Assembly: GCA_019775845.1 (NCBI GenBank) | Contig: JADQAV010000002.1 | Location: 1,178,001-1,242,000 of the forward strand | Length of the DNA: 64,000 bases | DNA from: Myrmaecium sp. VS I D KN 1 | Lineage: Eukaryota > Ascomycota > Dothideomycetes > Valsariales > Valsariaceae | Reading direction: 5' to 3' | In this document: positions 12,722 through 22,944 of the stretch, in pieces | How positions within the stretch are numbered: the stretch's first letter is position 1 | Layout of the letters: each line of letters begins with the position of its first letter | Notes under the pieces: generated by a model | What the model was told of the DNA's origin: nothing | The model's input: only the letters and a program-made list of their open reading frames with translations | The model's database searches: none | Program-made: the position numbers and the translations under genes

Positions 12722-14691
12722 AGCAAGAAAGCACCACCTCTCCCGGGCGGCGGCGCCGCCACTGCGCCCGCTCTCACGATGACTTTACGAAAAACACCTC
12801 CTGTTTTCTGCATTCCATTTTTGGGTGGCATCTCGATGTATATTTCTGGTGGGGGTCGGATCATATATGAAAGGTAAATGGGGGGCTTCCGCGTGATTTT
12901 TTTGCTATTTCTTGAACTTGGGTTTTCCTCATCCGTCTTCCGACTCGCACCGACGAAAAATTGTGCCTGATTTTGTTTTTCCCCTCGGTTGGATTTTTCT
13001 TTCTTTTCTTCCCCTTTTTTGGTTTTGTTCCGGAGGGGAGACGAATCCGACCCTCCTTGGGCGCTTCTTGTCTTGCCTGCATCTAAGATACCATTTTCCC
13101 CTCCCCCCCCTTTCCGAGGTTTTCCTTTCCCGCTCGACCATCTTGTCCATTGCGCCGGTCTTTTTCTGTCTGCGTCGTACTTGCAGAGTGACACTCTGTT
13201 GGGTATGTCCGTTTCGAGGCGTGCGTGTACATGTGTCCCTACCGCTTGGACTTGTTGTTTTTTCCCTCTCTCTTCTTTCAGTAGATACCATGGTTCATAT
13301 TTCAAGGCTTCTGTTCCCCCTCTTCTCGTCCCGTCTCTTTGTCTCACGGCCTCGTCATCCGCAGCGGCGGGATGCAGCCTTTCATCAGTTGGGCAACTAA
13401 CAGCGTTCGTTTTTCCGCGTATATCAGGTCACATGATCTTTCACACTTCCTCTTCATTTTGCTACGCGTGCATGCAAGGGAGACGGAAGGAGGGCGAACA
13501 AGCAACGTCCGGTACGTCGTGAGCAAGCGTCGGATGCCCAACTGTCCTTATCTCTTCCGCTATATCTGCATCGTCATCCGCGAGAACTTCCTCTCCCGCT
13601 TCCCTGACCACCCTGTGCCACCCATTGTTCGGGATCTGAGGCCATCGGTCATCGCCACGCTTGCAGTTCTCGATTCGGGTTTGAAGAGAGATGGAGAGAG
13701 GAAGACACTAGTGGAACCGTCAAATAGACGAAAACACGCACGTCTAAGCGCGCAAGAACGGGCAAAGGCAGATCGAAGAGCAGGCCCTCCCCGCCCCTTT
13801 ACATTCCTCCCAGAAACTTGGACCGTACGCCGCATACCATTTTCTATAACAGTGCGGTCGATACCACCGACCTTCCTCCACTTGAAATAGAAGGCGGAGG
13901 GTGGGGGTGGGTGGAGCAAGAGGGGGAAAATCACTCGAAATGCACGCATGACCCCATATAAAAACGACCCAAGCCTAACTGGAAGAGCAGAGATGGGAAT
14001 GGATGAGGATGAGAAAATTGGGGAAAAAAGAAACCGGTACGATACACCCTCGTTACCCTGTTGCCAGCGCTTGCGCATTCCTTCCCATCGATTCCATGGG
14101 TACGCATCCGGCGACTCCCTCATCTTACAGCCCCTGTCGCCAAACCAGTGGCGGAAACCTCTTTAGTTATGGAAGGGAGAGGGGGTTTCTTTCGTTTCGA
14201 GTTTAGGGGGGATCAAGGAGAGGATAACGAGGGGGACGAGGGGGGAAGGAGAAAACCCCTCTGTAACCCCTCGCCGCATATCTTCAAGCACATCCCTTCG
14301 AGTTCGTCTCGCTCCGATCGATCGCGAGCGATCCTTACAGACGGTCGTGGGGAGGAAGGGAGAGAGGGAAAGCGGGAGAGGAAAAGACACCGATGGAGTT
14401 TCGGAAGACGTTTCAGATTCGGGTAATAGTACAGAAGCAGAGGGGGGGGAAGGGTTAGGGCAGGGGGTTGAGAAACAACGGGGCTTTGCCGGGAGATCGA
14501 AGTCGTTAGGCAGGTACCGATACCGACTGGGATCATCGGGCCGGCCGTCTGATCCGCCGGAGGTATTTTACGCTGTTTGTTGCCCCCTGTCGCTACCGTT
14601 TCCCTGTCGCCTTCCGAGAGCGGGGATTCCTGGTCGAGTCGAGGATCGGATTCGACGGGCTGGTGGGCGGGCAGGGATAGCCCGACTCTTC
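12722..14691. other. Intergenic between convergent genes
   Basis: Two kilobases between the 3' ends of the RING-PH-VWA gene and OMA1, unusually long for a convergent pair. The first half of the plus strand is T-rich and the second half is G-rich. Several frames of 120-250 codons are open on both strands but are low in complexity and match nothing I recognise. Long 3' UTRs or a non-coding transcript are possible. Confidence 0.4.
14442..14467 (+). other. G-quadruplex-type G-run cluster
   Basis: Four runs of three or more G separated by 2-3 bases (G8, AA, GGG, TTA, GGG, CA, G5) satisfy the usual quadruplex pattern. It includes one telomere-like GGGTTAGGG. It lies just past the OMA1 3' end. Confidence 0.6.
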
Positions 14692-16400
14692 TCACCATCG
14701 CATCTGGCCGAAGGCCTTTTTGAACTCGTTCGCTACATCATGGAATGATGGAGGAAAGGAGGACGATGTGAGCTGGTGTTCCAACGGCATGGCATGTATC
14801 ACAGCGCGAAAGGGAGGGTTCGAAAGGAAGATATTCAAGTAGAAACTCACCATAGCCCAGAGTGGACTGACAGTCCGATTCCGCACGCTTGTTCTCCGCT
14901 TCAGGCAGCCTAGTTTTGTTTCAAATGGCAGATCAGCCATCCGCAGTTCCCTTTGTGGGTCAAGCACATTGAGTAGGTAATTTACATGGCTGAACTCACC
15001 ATTCCATGATCCGCTCCCGCCGATTGTGGCTGGAGGGGTGGGTGGAGAGGAACTGCGGCGGGGCGGCCTGTTCCGCCCTCTCCATCCGCTCCCACACGCC
15101 CACGGCAGCTTTGGGGTCGTAGCACGACTGGGCCATCATCATCAGCCCGATGTAATCGGCTTCGGTCTATGGTGGCGGTTATATCGCGATTTAGCCACCG
15201 CAGAACATGTTCGATCAAACCAAGTGACTGCTCACCTCCTGCTTCCTACTGCCAGGCCTCTGGAAGGCGAGATCGAGCAGCATCTGTGAGATACCTCCCG
15301 GGACACCGAAGGTCCACTCCAGGACGTAGATAAGCGGAATCAGGACGACACCCTGGCTCATCCTTTCGGCCGCGTGGTGTGCCACTGTCACAGTAGTCAT
15401 GAGTTACTTTATCATCCAAAGGTAGGGAATTGGAGCAAGCAGCAGCGTCCCACCAAAGGAATAAGACCTACCATTGTGCGCGATCTCATGACCCAACACC
15501 GCCGCCAACCCATCCTCAGTGCCGCAGATGGGAAGGATCCCAGAGAACACAAAAACCTTGCCTCTATTCCCCAGGTAGAGTGAACGAAGAGTTAGCAAAC
15601 TCGTCCCTGTACTGATAGCCATGATGACCAACGCGTTCCATCCTCTTCCTAGTCTCGCGACGCCCAACACCGCCTAATAAAAGACTCCGCGGGAACATAA
15701 AGAAGCTCACTCACCCAGGAATCACGAACGCGTTTTTCTCCGGCGAGTCGATGACGTGGACCTCCCAGTGCTGGTCCTGCAGGCCGGAGGCGGGGATGAG
15801 CCGGCGGAGCGCGCGCCGGACCAGCTGCGTGCGGCCGTCCGCGGCCGGCAGGATCCGGTCGCCGTACTCCCGCATCACCTCCGCGTACATCTGCTTCGAC
15901 AGGCTCTCCTCCGTCTCCTGCCCGACCACGTTGAACCGGCGGCGGCCGGAGACCTGTGCGCGCCGGGAAGAGGGGCGGACAAGGCGATCGGTCAGTAAGT
16001 GTCATGACTGTTATGAAGAAGAGAAAAGGGGACGAGAGAAAGACGAAGCGTAGGATAAGGGACGAAAAGACATGTGTCCGGATCTGAAATTGAAGGGAAA
16101 GAGGAGTCTTCATACAGGCACGACCTCCAAGTTCGCGACGTAGAATAGCCCGCCGGCGGCCCCAAGGCCAGCGACCTGGTAGTAGAAGGTCGGCTGCTGC
16201 GCCCATCGGTACAGCCAGATGCCACCGCTGCCACGCTGGAAGCGCTGGTACTGTGGCCCGAAGCCGTAGTAGCGACAACGAACGTGCTGCGGACTCTTCG
16301 CCGGCGCATGGGCGACGTAGGTGTGGTTGATGTTGTATCGGGGACGGAGCAGCGGGCGCAGCCCGCTCCTCATTGACGTTGCTGCTGTTCGTGACCACAT
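14692..16400 (-). CDS. OMA1: Mitochondrial metalloendopeptidase OMA1 (M48 family)
   Basis: Inner-membrane zinc protease of mitochondrial quality control. Seven exons: 16400-16116, 15953-15715, 15563-15472, 15384-15236, 15166-15000, 14909-14851 and 14732-14692. All joins are in phase, giving 343 residues. The N-terminus (MWSRTAATSMRSGLRPLLRP) is a good presequence, followed by a hydrophobic segment (QVAGLGAAGGLFYVANL). The conserved run GGKVFVFSGILPICG leads to the zinc motif HEIAH at residues 200-204, with the third ligand in EADYIGL (E257). A second hydrophobic stretch (GVVLIPLIYVLEW) follows the active site. The last exon codes for only 13 codons including the stop (NEFKKAFGQMRW). The start ATG at 16400 is preferred because it directly opens the targeting sequence. 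Confidence 0.95.
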
Positions 16401-16827
16401 GATGCGTGATCGCCGGTGCTGTCTGCTGTAAGATTCTAAGTGATACACAACTGTGCTTTCTAGTGGTTGCAAAGACTTACGACTACAAGGGTGTCGTCAT
16501 TATTTACTCGATTCCATAGAAGTACCTACTGCTGTACGTATGTATGCGCTTATCGGGTAGTGGATGATAGCCGATTGGCCAGCTACTCATAAATAGACAA
16601 AGTATTCTACCATTTTCTACCGTTCATGGTTGATGTATATCTTCACAACCATCAAAGCAGTGCTATCATAGCTGTAATGTTGGGTTATATTGCTTTGCAG
16701 ACAACTGCCTCAACCCTCTTAACAACATTACAGATTAGGCATGTTTGCCCCTGATTCCTCGAAACCTGAACCCTCACCGAAAAACCAGAGTGGTAGTAGT
16801 CGGCCTATACTGACGGATTCCATCTAG
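16401..16827. other. Intergenic, OMA1 promoter side
   Basis: This 427-bp A/T-richer gap lies between the OMA1 start and the 3' end of the next minus-strand gene. No coding frame or distinct motif was seen. Confidence 0.45.
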
Positions 16828-18980
16828 TTATAGCTCACTCACAATGTCATGGACGCCGGTGTGCTGGGCACAGGGATCAGGAGCGTGAACGATGCCACAG
16901 TGCTCCCACTCAACATCGCGCTGAAGATCATTCTTGAAGGTGAAGGCATCGGCAATGTTGGAGAACCTGAACTCGACCGCTCGACGTCCATCTGGGCTTT
17001 TCCCTTCGACTACGCGCTCTACCGTGCGGCCCTTGGTCCTCGCAAGGCGAGTTAGATGGGACATGTTCACATCCTCATCAACGCCAATAGCGCGCACGCA
17101 GCGAGTGGCATTGACGCCGATTAGTCCATGTATGAACGCATTGGCCACGCTCACATCTTTGTCCAGCTCAACAAAGATTACTCCACCGCCTGGTGTTTCA
17201 ATGCCGTTCGCAGTAGCTTCGAAATAGTCCAAGCAAGCCTTCTCCTTCTGGAACTCGATCCACGCGAAGCGGTTCCCGGCGGTATAATCGATCTTTTGGA
17301 GTGGACCTCCCCAAACGAAGGACAGGATCTGGGTAAGCGTAGGATTCGCAGGCAATCCAGTCAGCTTTACCCGACGCTTATCGCCACTTCCGTAAATCCT
17401 CGGCTGCTGTTTAGGCCATGCTGTCAATTGTAGGTCGTCATCATACGGGTCGACCTCGCGAAGACCATTCTTGCCATTTTTGTCGACCTTCTCGGCGATG
17501 GCTTCGGGGTTTGAGGGTACAGGAGTGATTTCGTCCTTGTTGCGGCTTTGGAGGACTTCATCAGTTTGCGAATCAGCTTCTGAAGGGTCCATGAGACCGT
17601 CGCGACGACGGGAGAGCTCTGCTCGTTCTTGAGCGATCTTGTCACATGCTTCATCCCACCCAGCTTTGAGCGTAGCAAAAGCCGCATGGGCTGACGAACG
17701 CTTCGCGGATCGATCAGAGGCAAGCGTGGTCAACTTTTCGATTGCAAGCTCAATCTTCCGCTCTTCAGCTCTGAAGGCCTCCAGCTGTTTCTCAAGGCGG
17801 ACCTTCTCCCCTCCGGCTAGTTCGAGTTCGTGGTCATACCCTTTGATTTCCTCTTTGAGCTTATCACCTCGCTTGAGCAATTCAGACTGTCTGATCTCCA
17901 AATTTTTGTCAAGTTCTAGCATCTTTGCTTCGACTGCCTGTATTGCAAGCCGACGCTCTTCCTCGTGTCGCTTGCGTTCCGCCTCAAGGCGTACGGCCTT
18001 TTCTTGTTCTGAGCGCTTATGGTCAAAACGTTCCTTCTCCAGCCTCGCTTTCTCACGGCGCTCGTTCTCGAGGCGTTGATGTCTCTTGCCGCGCTCGCCC
18101 TTCAAGAGTTGCCCCTCAAAGTGCGCTTTCTTTCCGTGCTGCAGGAGGCTACCAGCCTTTCCAAATTTTTCAGAACGCTTCTCCATCTCAGCCTTGACTT
18201 GTGCCTCTATGTCGACCCGATACTTAGCTTCAAATTTAGCCTTAATATGTGCTTCAATCTCTGCCTTGAGCATGTCATCAGACTCCATCTCAACTTGCTC
18301 TTCATCTGATGGTGCGACTTCGTTATCAATCGATGTTGCCACTTCTTCGAAGCGAGGTTGCAACATGTCTTTCTCAGCCTGGATCTCGCCAATGCGTTCC
18401 CTTGCTTGATTGATACGATCCATGAAGGCATCAGTATCAAGAATGGCGTGGCCCGCATACTTGCTTATACCGAGACCGCCAGGCTTGAGGGCACGAGAAG
18501 GGCCCGTTGGGGTATTGAAGCCTGCCATATTTGCCGAAGCTGGAGCTGCTGTATAAGAAATGCGAGCTTGAGCGAGGCTACTGTGTTGACCACTGGTAGT
18601 TTCTGCACAGTATGACATTAGCGAAATACAAGGATAGTGTGATTTTACCGAGCCCATCACACGCCAGCCATTCACGCTTAGAAAACAACATCAGTCGATG
18701 GAGGCTTACCGTTAGTTGATGAGCTTGCGGCTGTGGCCTGGGCAGCTAATTGGCGAATCTTGTCTTGAAAGGCCTTACGTCGGTCGACTACGTCCGAAGA
18801 TGGAGTTCTATTGCTCACGTCGGAAGGGGGCAGTCCCATCCTGTTCCCTGCTACGAGAGGCGCTGGACTGACCGGAAGAAGTTCCGGAGGATGAGAATAA
18901 GGCTCTTCTAGGGTGGAGAAGCTGAAGTGAAGACGGTTAAGAAATGCACGAAGGTCTTCAGACTGTCCACTAGCTGTCAT
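16828..18980 (-). CDS. Coiled-coil protein with RRM-like C-terminal domain, function unknown
   Basis: Two exons, 18980-18710 and 18602-16828, joined by a 107-nt intron (GTAAGC...TGCAG), give 681 residues. I do not recognise the gene. Residues 1-200 are Ser/Pro-rich with a short helix (DRRKAFQDKIRQLAAQ) and a conserved-looking segment (KYAGHAILDTDAFMDRINQ). A long Lys/Glu/Arg-rich coiled coil fills roughly residues 200-420. After a linker, RRVKLTGLPANPTLTQIL and a following FAWIEFQKEKACLDYF read like RNP2/RNP1 positions of an RRM fold near residues 500-570. A second globular stretch containing EFRFSNIADAFTFKNDL may be another such fold. A role in RNA binding or a structural assembly is possible but is only inference. 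Confidence 0.8.
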
Positions 18981-20717
18981 GGGAGTGACTAGCTAGGTAG
19001 TGAATGGACGGCTGACGCAAATATCCCGCGCAATCAAAGAAAGTGACGTGGGTGGGAAGAGAGAAGGCGGGCTTGGAAAAGAAGGAAAGACCTCAAGCAA
19101 AAAAGAGAGGCAGACAGAGACAGTGCTGTAACCAGGCCAACGAGTATTAGGTGGCAAAAGGCATGCGCCTGATCTACAGGTAGTAAGGTAGGTAGTAGGT
19201 AGGTAGGTACTAGTAGTAGCACGTAAACATTTGAGCAAACTGGAACTGGACAGCAAGAAGGCTTGGTTGTGTCCAGGAAAGGCGGGTGCTGTCCTCTTGC
19301 TTCCTGTCTCTGCCTGACGGAGGTTCGCCTGCGAGGGCAATTCGCCGTCGTCCAACGAGGCACCAACGTAGTAGTAATCGAAAGTACTAGACCGAGCGGT
19401 GTTCGTACAATACCCCAAATTACTAGGTAGGCAAGGTAGGACTATCTGTACAGTAAAGTCAGCTACCACTGCCGCTGATGTACCAGCGGACGGTGTGAGG
19501 ACGGCCATCCAAGGTGTTTGTCGCATTTTTCGGATGACAGCATTTTCAAGATGCCAACGGAACCCAGCAAGGTAGTTGATACAGCTACTGCCACTCTCTG
19601 GATCAAACAAGATGAGCTCTGTACTGCCAGCTTGGTCCTCTCTCGCTTGTTCTTGGATTTTTGTTCTCATCGAAAGGAAACCGATCTGGGTTGTTTGCAA
19701 AATGAACCGATAAGAACGATGATGACGAAGCAGTGGAAATACTACCAGTAACTTGGAAGTAAGGCAACCGGTAAGACTATAGACTGGCGGGATAGGAGAG
19801 CACAGAAGAACGGGTTATCACAAAGGGAAAGATACCGACAACACGTGCGGTTGTGTGCCATTAGAGTCGTCATCGTCCACAAAAAAAAAAAAAAAAAAAA
19901 AAAAAAAACATATCCGATTGTTGCTGAGCTTGCGGTTGATCAGGGAGGGAGCGTAGTAGAGGGCTCACTGCCAGCCTGTTGTTCACCTCACCTGTCTCGG
20001 TTGGTGTGTGTACCTTAGAGTAAGTACTAGTAGTATTTAAAGTAGGCTGCAGAATGTCAATTGCTGAGCCAACACTTTCTGACCGTGAGATTGCAGCTTG
20101 GATCTGCTATTTTAGGGCTTGAGGACTTTTGGGCCTGAACTTTAAAATTATCGGCCCACCGGCCCTCCATCGAGGTACTACCTACTCCGTACCTACTGTG
20201 TGTGAGGTCCGCCCTTACCGCCCGCAACTGCCGCTCTCCCTGCAGCTAGCCAGGCACACCAGGCCAGGCACGCCCGTCAGGGTATCAGGGTCCAGGGTCA
20301 AAAAGCCGTTGAGCCACGGTGGGAAAAAAAGTCGTCGGCGACATGCGCAGCTCTTCGGTAGGCCGGAGAAAAGCGAGAAAGTGACGGGGCAAAGGGGGAA
20401 TGATGCGTTGCAGGAGCCATCTACTGCTCTCTTCTCCTTCGATCAGCATGCATGCCTCAGTTCGGGGGCGTCAGCATCGTCATGTCGGACAAGCATTGCC
20501 TAGGTACCTAGTACCTATGTACCTTAGTAGCGGACTCGGCAAATTCACTCCTGCCCAGTTGATCAATCCCAGCGCCCGCATGATTCCCACCTCCGCTGCT
20601 CACCTCCGTATCCTGGATATCTGCACGCTCGTCACTCCTTTCCTTCTACTCTGACCAGATCAACCTACGGATACCTTACCTTATGCTGTCCTTCCCGACC
20701 ACGCCCGCGTAAACATC
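18981..20717. other. Divergent intergenic region with simple repeats
   Basis: Between the start codons of the coiled-coil gene and the CAP59-type gene, so both promoters lie here. Contains TAGG/TAG repeats (about 19183-19218), a 28-base A tract at 19881-19908 and further C/T-rich sequence toward 20700. Open frames are short and unrecognised. Confidence 0.5.
19881..19908 (+). repeat. Poly(A) tract, 28 bases
   Basis: An uninterrupted run of 28 A. No retroposon-like body or target duplication is evident beside it, so it is called a homopolymer. Confidence 0.95.
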
Positions 20718-22346
20718 ATGGCTCCGAAGCCGCCGCGCAACAACTACGAACTCCTCCCCCGTTCATCTTCCGAGAGCGACTATGCTCCCATATTCGGCAA
20801 CGGCCATGGCAGCAGACACGGTTCACCGGCAAGGTCATGGATGCCATGGCTCCGCTGGGTACGCTCATGGCGTGGAGGCAACGTCACGGTGTTCTCTCAG
20901 GTCAGACGCCGAAGAAGCATACTGCGCTACGCGTTCTGGGTTCTGGCTGGCCTCCCGTCCGTCCTCCTTTGCTTAACGATTCTCACGATCGTTTTTCGAC
21001 CCTCTTATACCCACCCGCCGGCGCATTACAAGGAAGTGAGGGACAGCTGCATTGGAAGCGATCGGCCCGGGCGTGGCAATCTGAACAACGAAACGGTCTT
21101 CATTGCCGCTAGCGTATACGATTCGGATGGCACGCTTGCTGGAGGCGCTTGGGGCGACGCTCTTCTAGATCTCGTAGACCTTCTGGGTCCAAGGAACACC
21201 TTCCTGAGCATATACGAGAATGATCCGACTGAAGCAGCAGAATCGGCGTTGCGCTCACTCGAAGCGCGAGTGAACTGTAAGTTTTGCAGCGATGCAGCTT
21301 GCATGAAGATACTAACATGGACAGGCAACTCCTCGATCGTGGCGGAACATCTCAATCTCGACGACATCCCCAGGGTCTCCATCCCGAACGGGGAGCAAAG
21401 GGTCAAGAGAATTGCATATCTCGCAGAAGTTCGCAACCGTGCTTTACGGCCGCTGGATCATGATTTGGACGTTAAATTCGACAAATTACTATATGTGAAC
21501 GACGTTGTGTTCGACCCGGTCGACGCCGTCCAGCTGCTGTTCTCTACCAATACCGATGGAGATGGAAAGACGCACTACGGTGCCGCTTGCGCTGTCGACT
21601 TCATCAACCCTTTCAAATTCTACGACAGGTTCGCAACAAGGGACCTGGACGGATATTCAATGGGCATCCCATTCTATCCTTGGTTCACCGATGAGGGTTC
21701 CGGCGCCAGCAGGCAGGATGTACTGGACCAGAAAGACGCCGTGCGCGTCCGGAGTTGCTGGGGTGGCATGACCGCTTTCGAGGCCAAGTGGTTCCAGGAA
21801 AAGTCCCGGAGTGAGGTCGAACAGGCGAACAAAGATATTGCCCCTCTGATGGAGCTCCCGCTCCGTTTCCGTGCGGAGAACGACACGTTCTGGGATGCCT
21901 CTGAATGCTGCCTCATCCATGCGGATCTGCAATACATGCGCTCCGGCGTTGACGCACTGGAGGAGACGGGCATCTACATGAACCCTTATATCAGGGTCGC
22001 CTACGATGAATATACCCTGAGTTGGCTCGCTTTCACCCGTCGACCGGAGCGACTATACTCATTAATTCACAACGTCCTCAATCATCTCGTTGGGTTCCCT
22101 TTTTTTAACCCGCGGAGGACCGCAGAGCCAGGCGACGAGGTTACCGAACGAGTCTGGTCGTCTGATGAGCTGAACCGGACGACGGAACCCCAAACCGGGT
22201 CCTATCACGATGTGAATCTAACCGTTGGACCCGGTGCGTTCTGCGGCGGTCGTAAGCTTTTGCTAATCAACGAACATCCCGCAGAGGGTGAATCGAAATG
22301 GGTCAATTGGCCCTTGCCACCGAGCGAAGACATCACCCATGTGTGA
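20718..22346 (+). CDS. CAP59-type glycosyltransferase (mannosyltransferase family)
   Basis: Type II membrane protein of the cryptococcal CMT1/CAP59 mannosyltransferase family, expected in the Golgi and acting on cell-surface or secreted glycans. The frame is open over 542 codons, but a 48-nt intron at 21277-21324 is very likely (GTAAGT donor, ACTAAC branch, ACAG acceptor). Removing it keeps phase, restores VNCNSSIVAEHLNL and leaves 526 residues. A single transmembrane anchor lies at about residues 71-93 (YAFWVLAGLPSVLLCLTILT). The lumenal part has the family segments FIAASVYDSDGTLAGG, FLSIYENDP, KLLYVNDVVFDP (with the likely metal-binding acidic site), CAVDFINPFKFYDRF and a WGGM motif. Substrate and linkage cannot be told from sequence. 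Confidence 0.9.
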   Translation: MAPKPPRNNYELLPRSSSESDYAPIFGNGHGSRHGSPARSWMPWLRWVRSWRGGNVTVFSQVRRRRSILRYAFWVLAGLPSVLLCLTILTIVFRPSYTHPPAHYKEVRDSCIGSDRPGRGNLNNETVFIAASVYDSDGTLAGGAWGDALLDLVDLLGPRNTFLSIYENDPTEAAESALRSLEARVNCKFCSDAACMKILTWTGNSSIVAEHLNLDDIPRVSIPNGEQRVKRIAYLAEVRNRALRPLDHDLDVKFDKLLYVNDVVFDPVDAVQLLFSTNTDGDGKTHYGAACAVDFINPFKFYDRFATRDLDGYSMGIPFYPWFTDEGSGASRQDVLDQKDAVRVRSCWGGMTAFEAKWFQEKSRSEVEQANKDIAPLMELPLRFRAENDTFWDASECCLIHADLQYMRSGVDALEETGIYMNPYIRVAYDEYTLSWLAFTRRPERLYSLIHNVLNHLVGFPFFNPRRTAEPGDEVTERVWSSDELNRTTEPQTGSYHDVNLTVGPGAFCGGRKLLLINEHPAEGESKWVNWPLPPSEDITHV

Positions 22347-22944
22347 TGTTCGCGGTATACCCCTTTTCTGATTTTCTTTTGATTCTTCGCTTTGAAAGTC
22401 TTTTTCTCTTGCACATAGCATCAGCGGTGGCGTCAGTATGAACTCCGGTGTGATTTTTTTTTTTTTCTTCCTGAATTTTTTGTAGAGTAAGGGTTCACAT
22501 GAAGTTCAACGAACTTTACCAGGTAGTCGGTTGCAGCGGGATCGGAATTGTGACACCGCTGGCGTTGTCGAACCTCATCATGATACCCAGCGATGGCACA
22601 TGAGTAGACATTGTAGAAGTTAGATAGGGTTGCTGTGAGCACCCAACTGTCAATTATCACCTCCAGACCAGCCGTTGTTGTTGGATCAGAGAGATGACCG
22701 ATATATATATATACATAACTTATATATTTAAATGCATTCAGCTATTGATGTATACATAGTGCGAAGCGGTGCTTCTGGTAAGATATGCTTATTCAACTAG
22801 CTCCCTCCTGCTTGTGTAGTGACTTCATCACTCCTGAACAGCCGAGCCAGGGTCGCCGATAAAGAAACGAAAACGGCCAGGTTCACCGACGGATTGCAGC
22901 ATGACGTCCTCTCGGTTCTCCTCCCGGCAGACCATGCAAGAGAA
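22347..22944. other. Intergenic before the P450 gene
   Basis: This 598-bp gap holds the 3' end of the glycosyltransferase gene and the P450 promoter. A short (AT)n run lies at about 22701-22714. A GTG-initiated extension of the P450 frame back to 22819 lacks an ATG and is not included in the gene. Confidence 0.5.

Noticed and set aside
12598-13347. 249-codon minus-strand frame after the RING-PH-VWA gene
   Set aside because: Lys/Gly/Arg-rich translation of T-rich DNA, overlapping the real 3' exon antisense.
13560-14123. 187-codon minus-strand frame between convergent genes
   Set aside because: Ser/Arg/Phe-rich with no domain; opposite frame equally open.
14452-14460. Interstitial telomere array
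   Set aside because: Only one TTAGGG-like unit; not an array.
19881-19908. Poly(A) tail of a retroposed element
   Set aside because: No LINE/SINE-like body or flanking target duplication seen; treated as a homopolymer.
22819-22944. N-terminal extension of the P450
   Set aside because: Frame is open but begins with GTG and has no ATG; the ATG at 22945 starts the membrane anchor directly.
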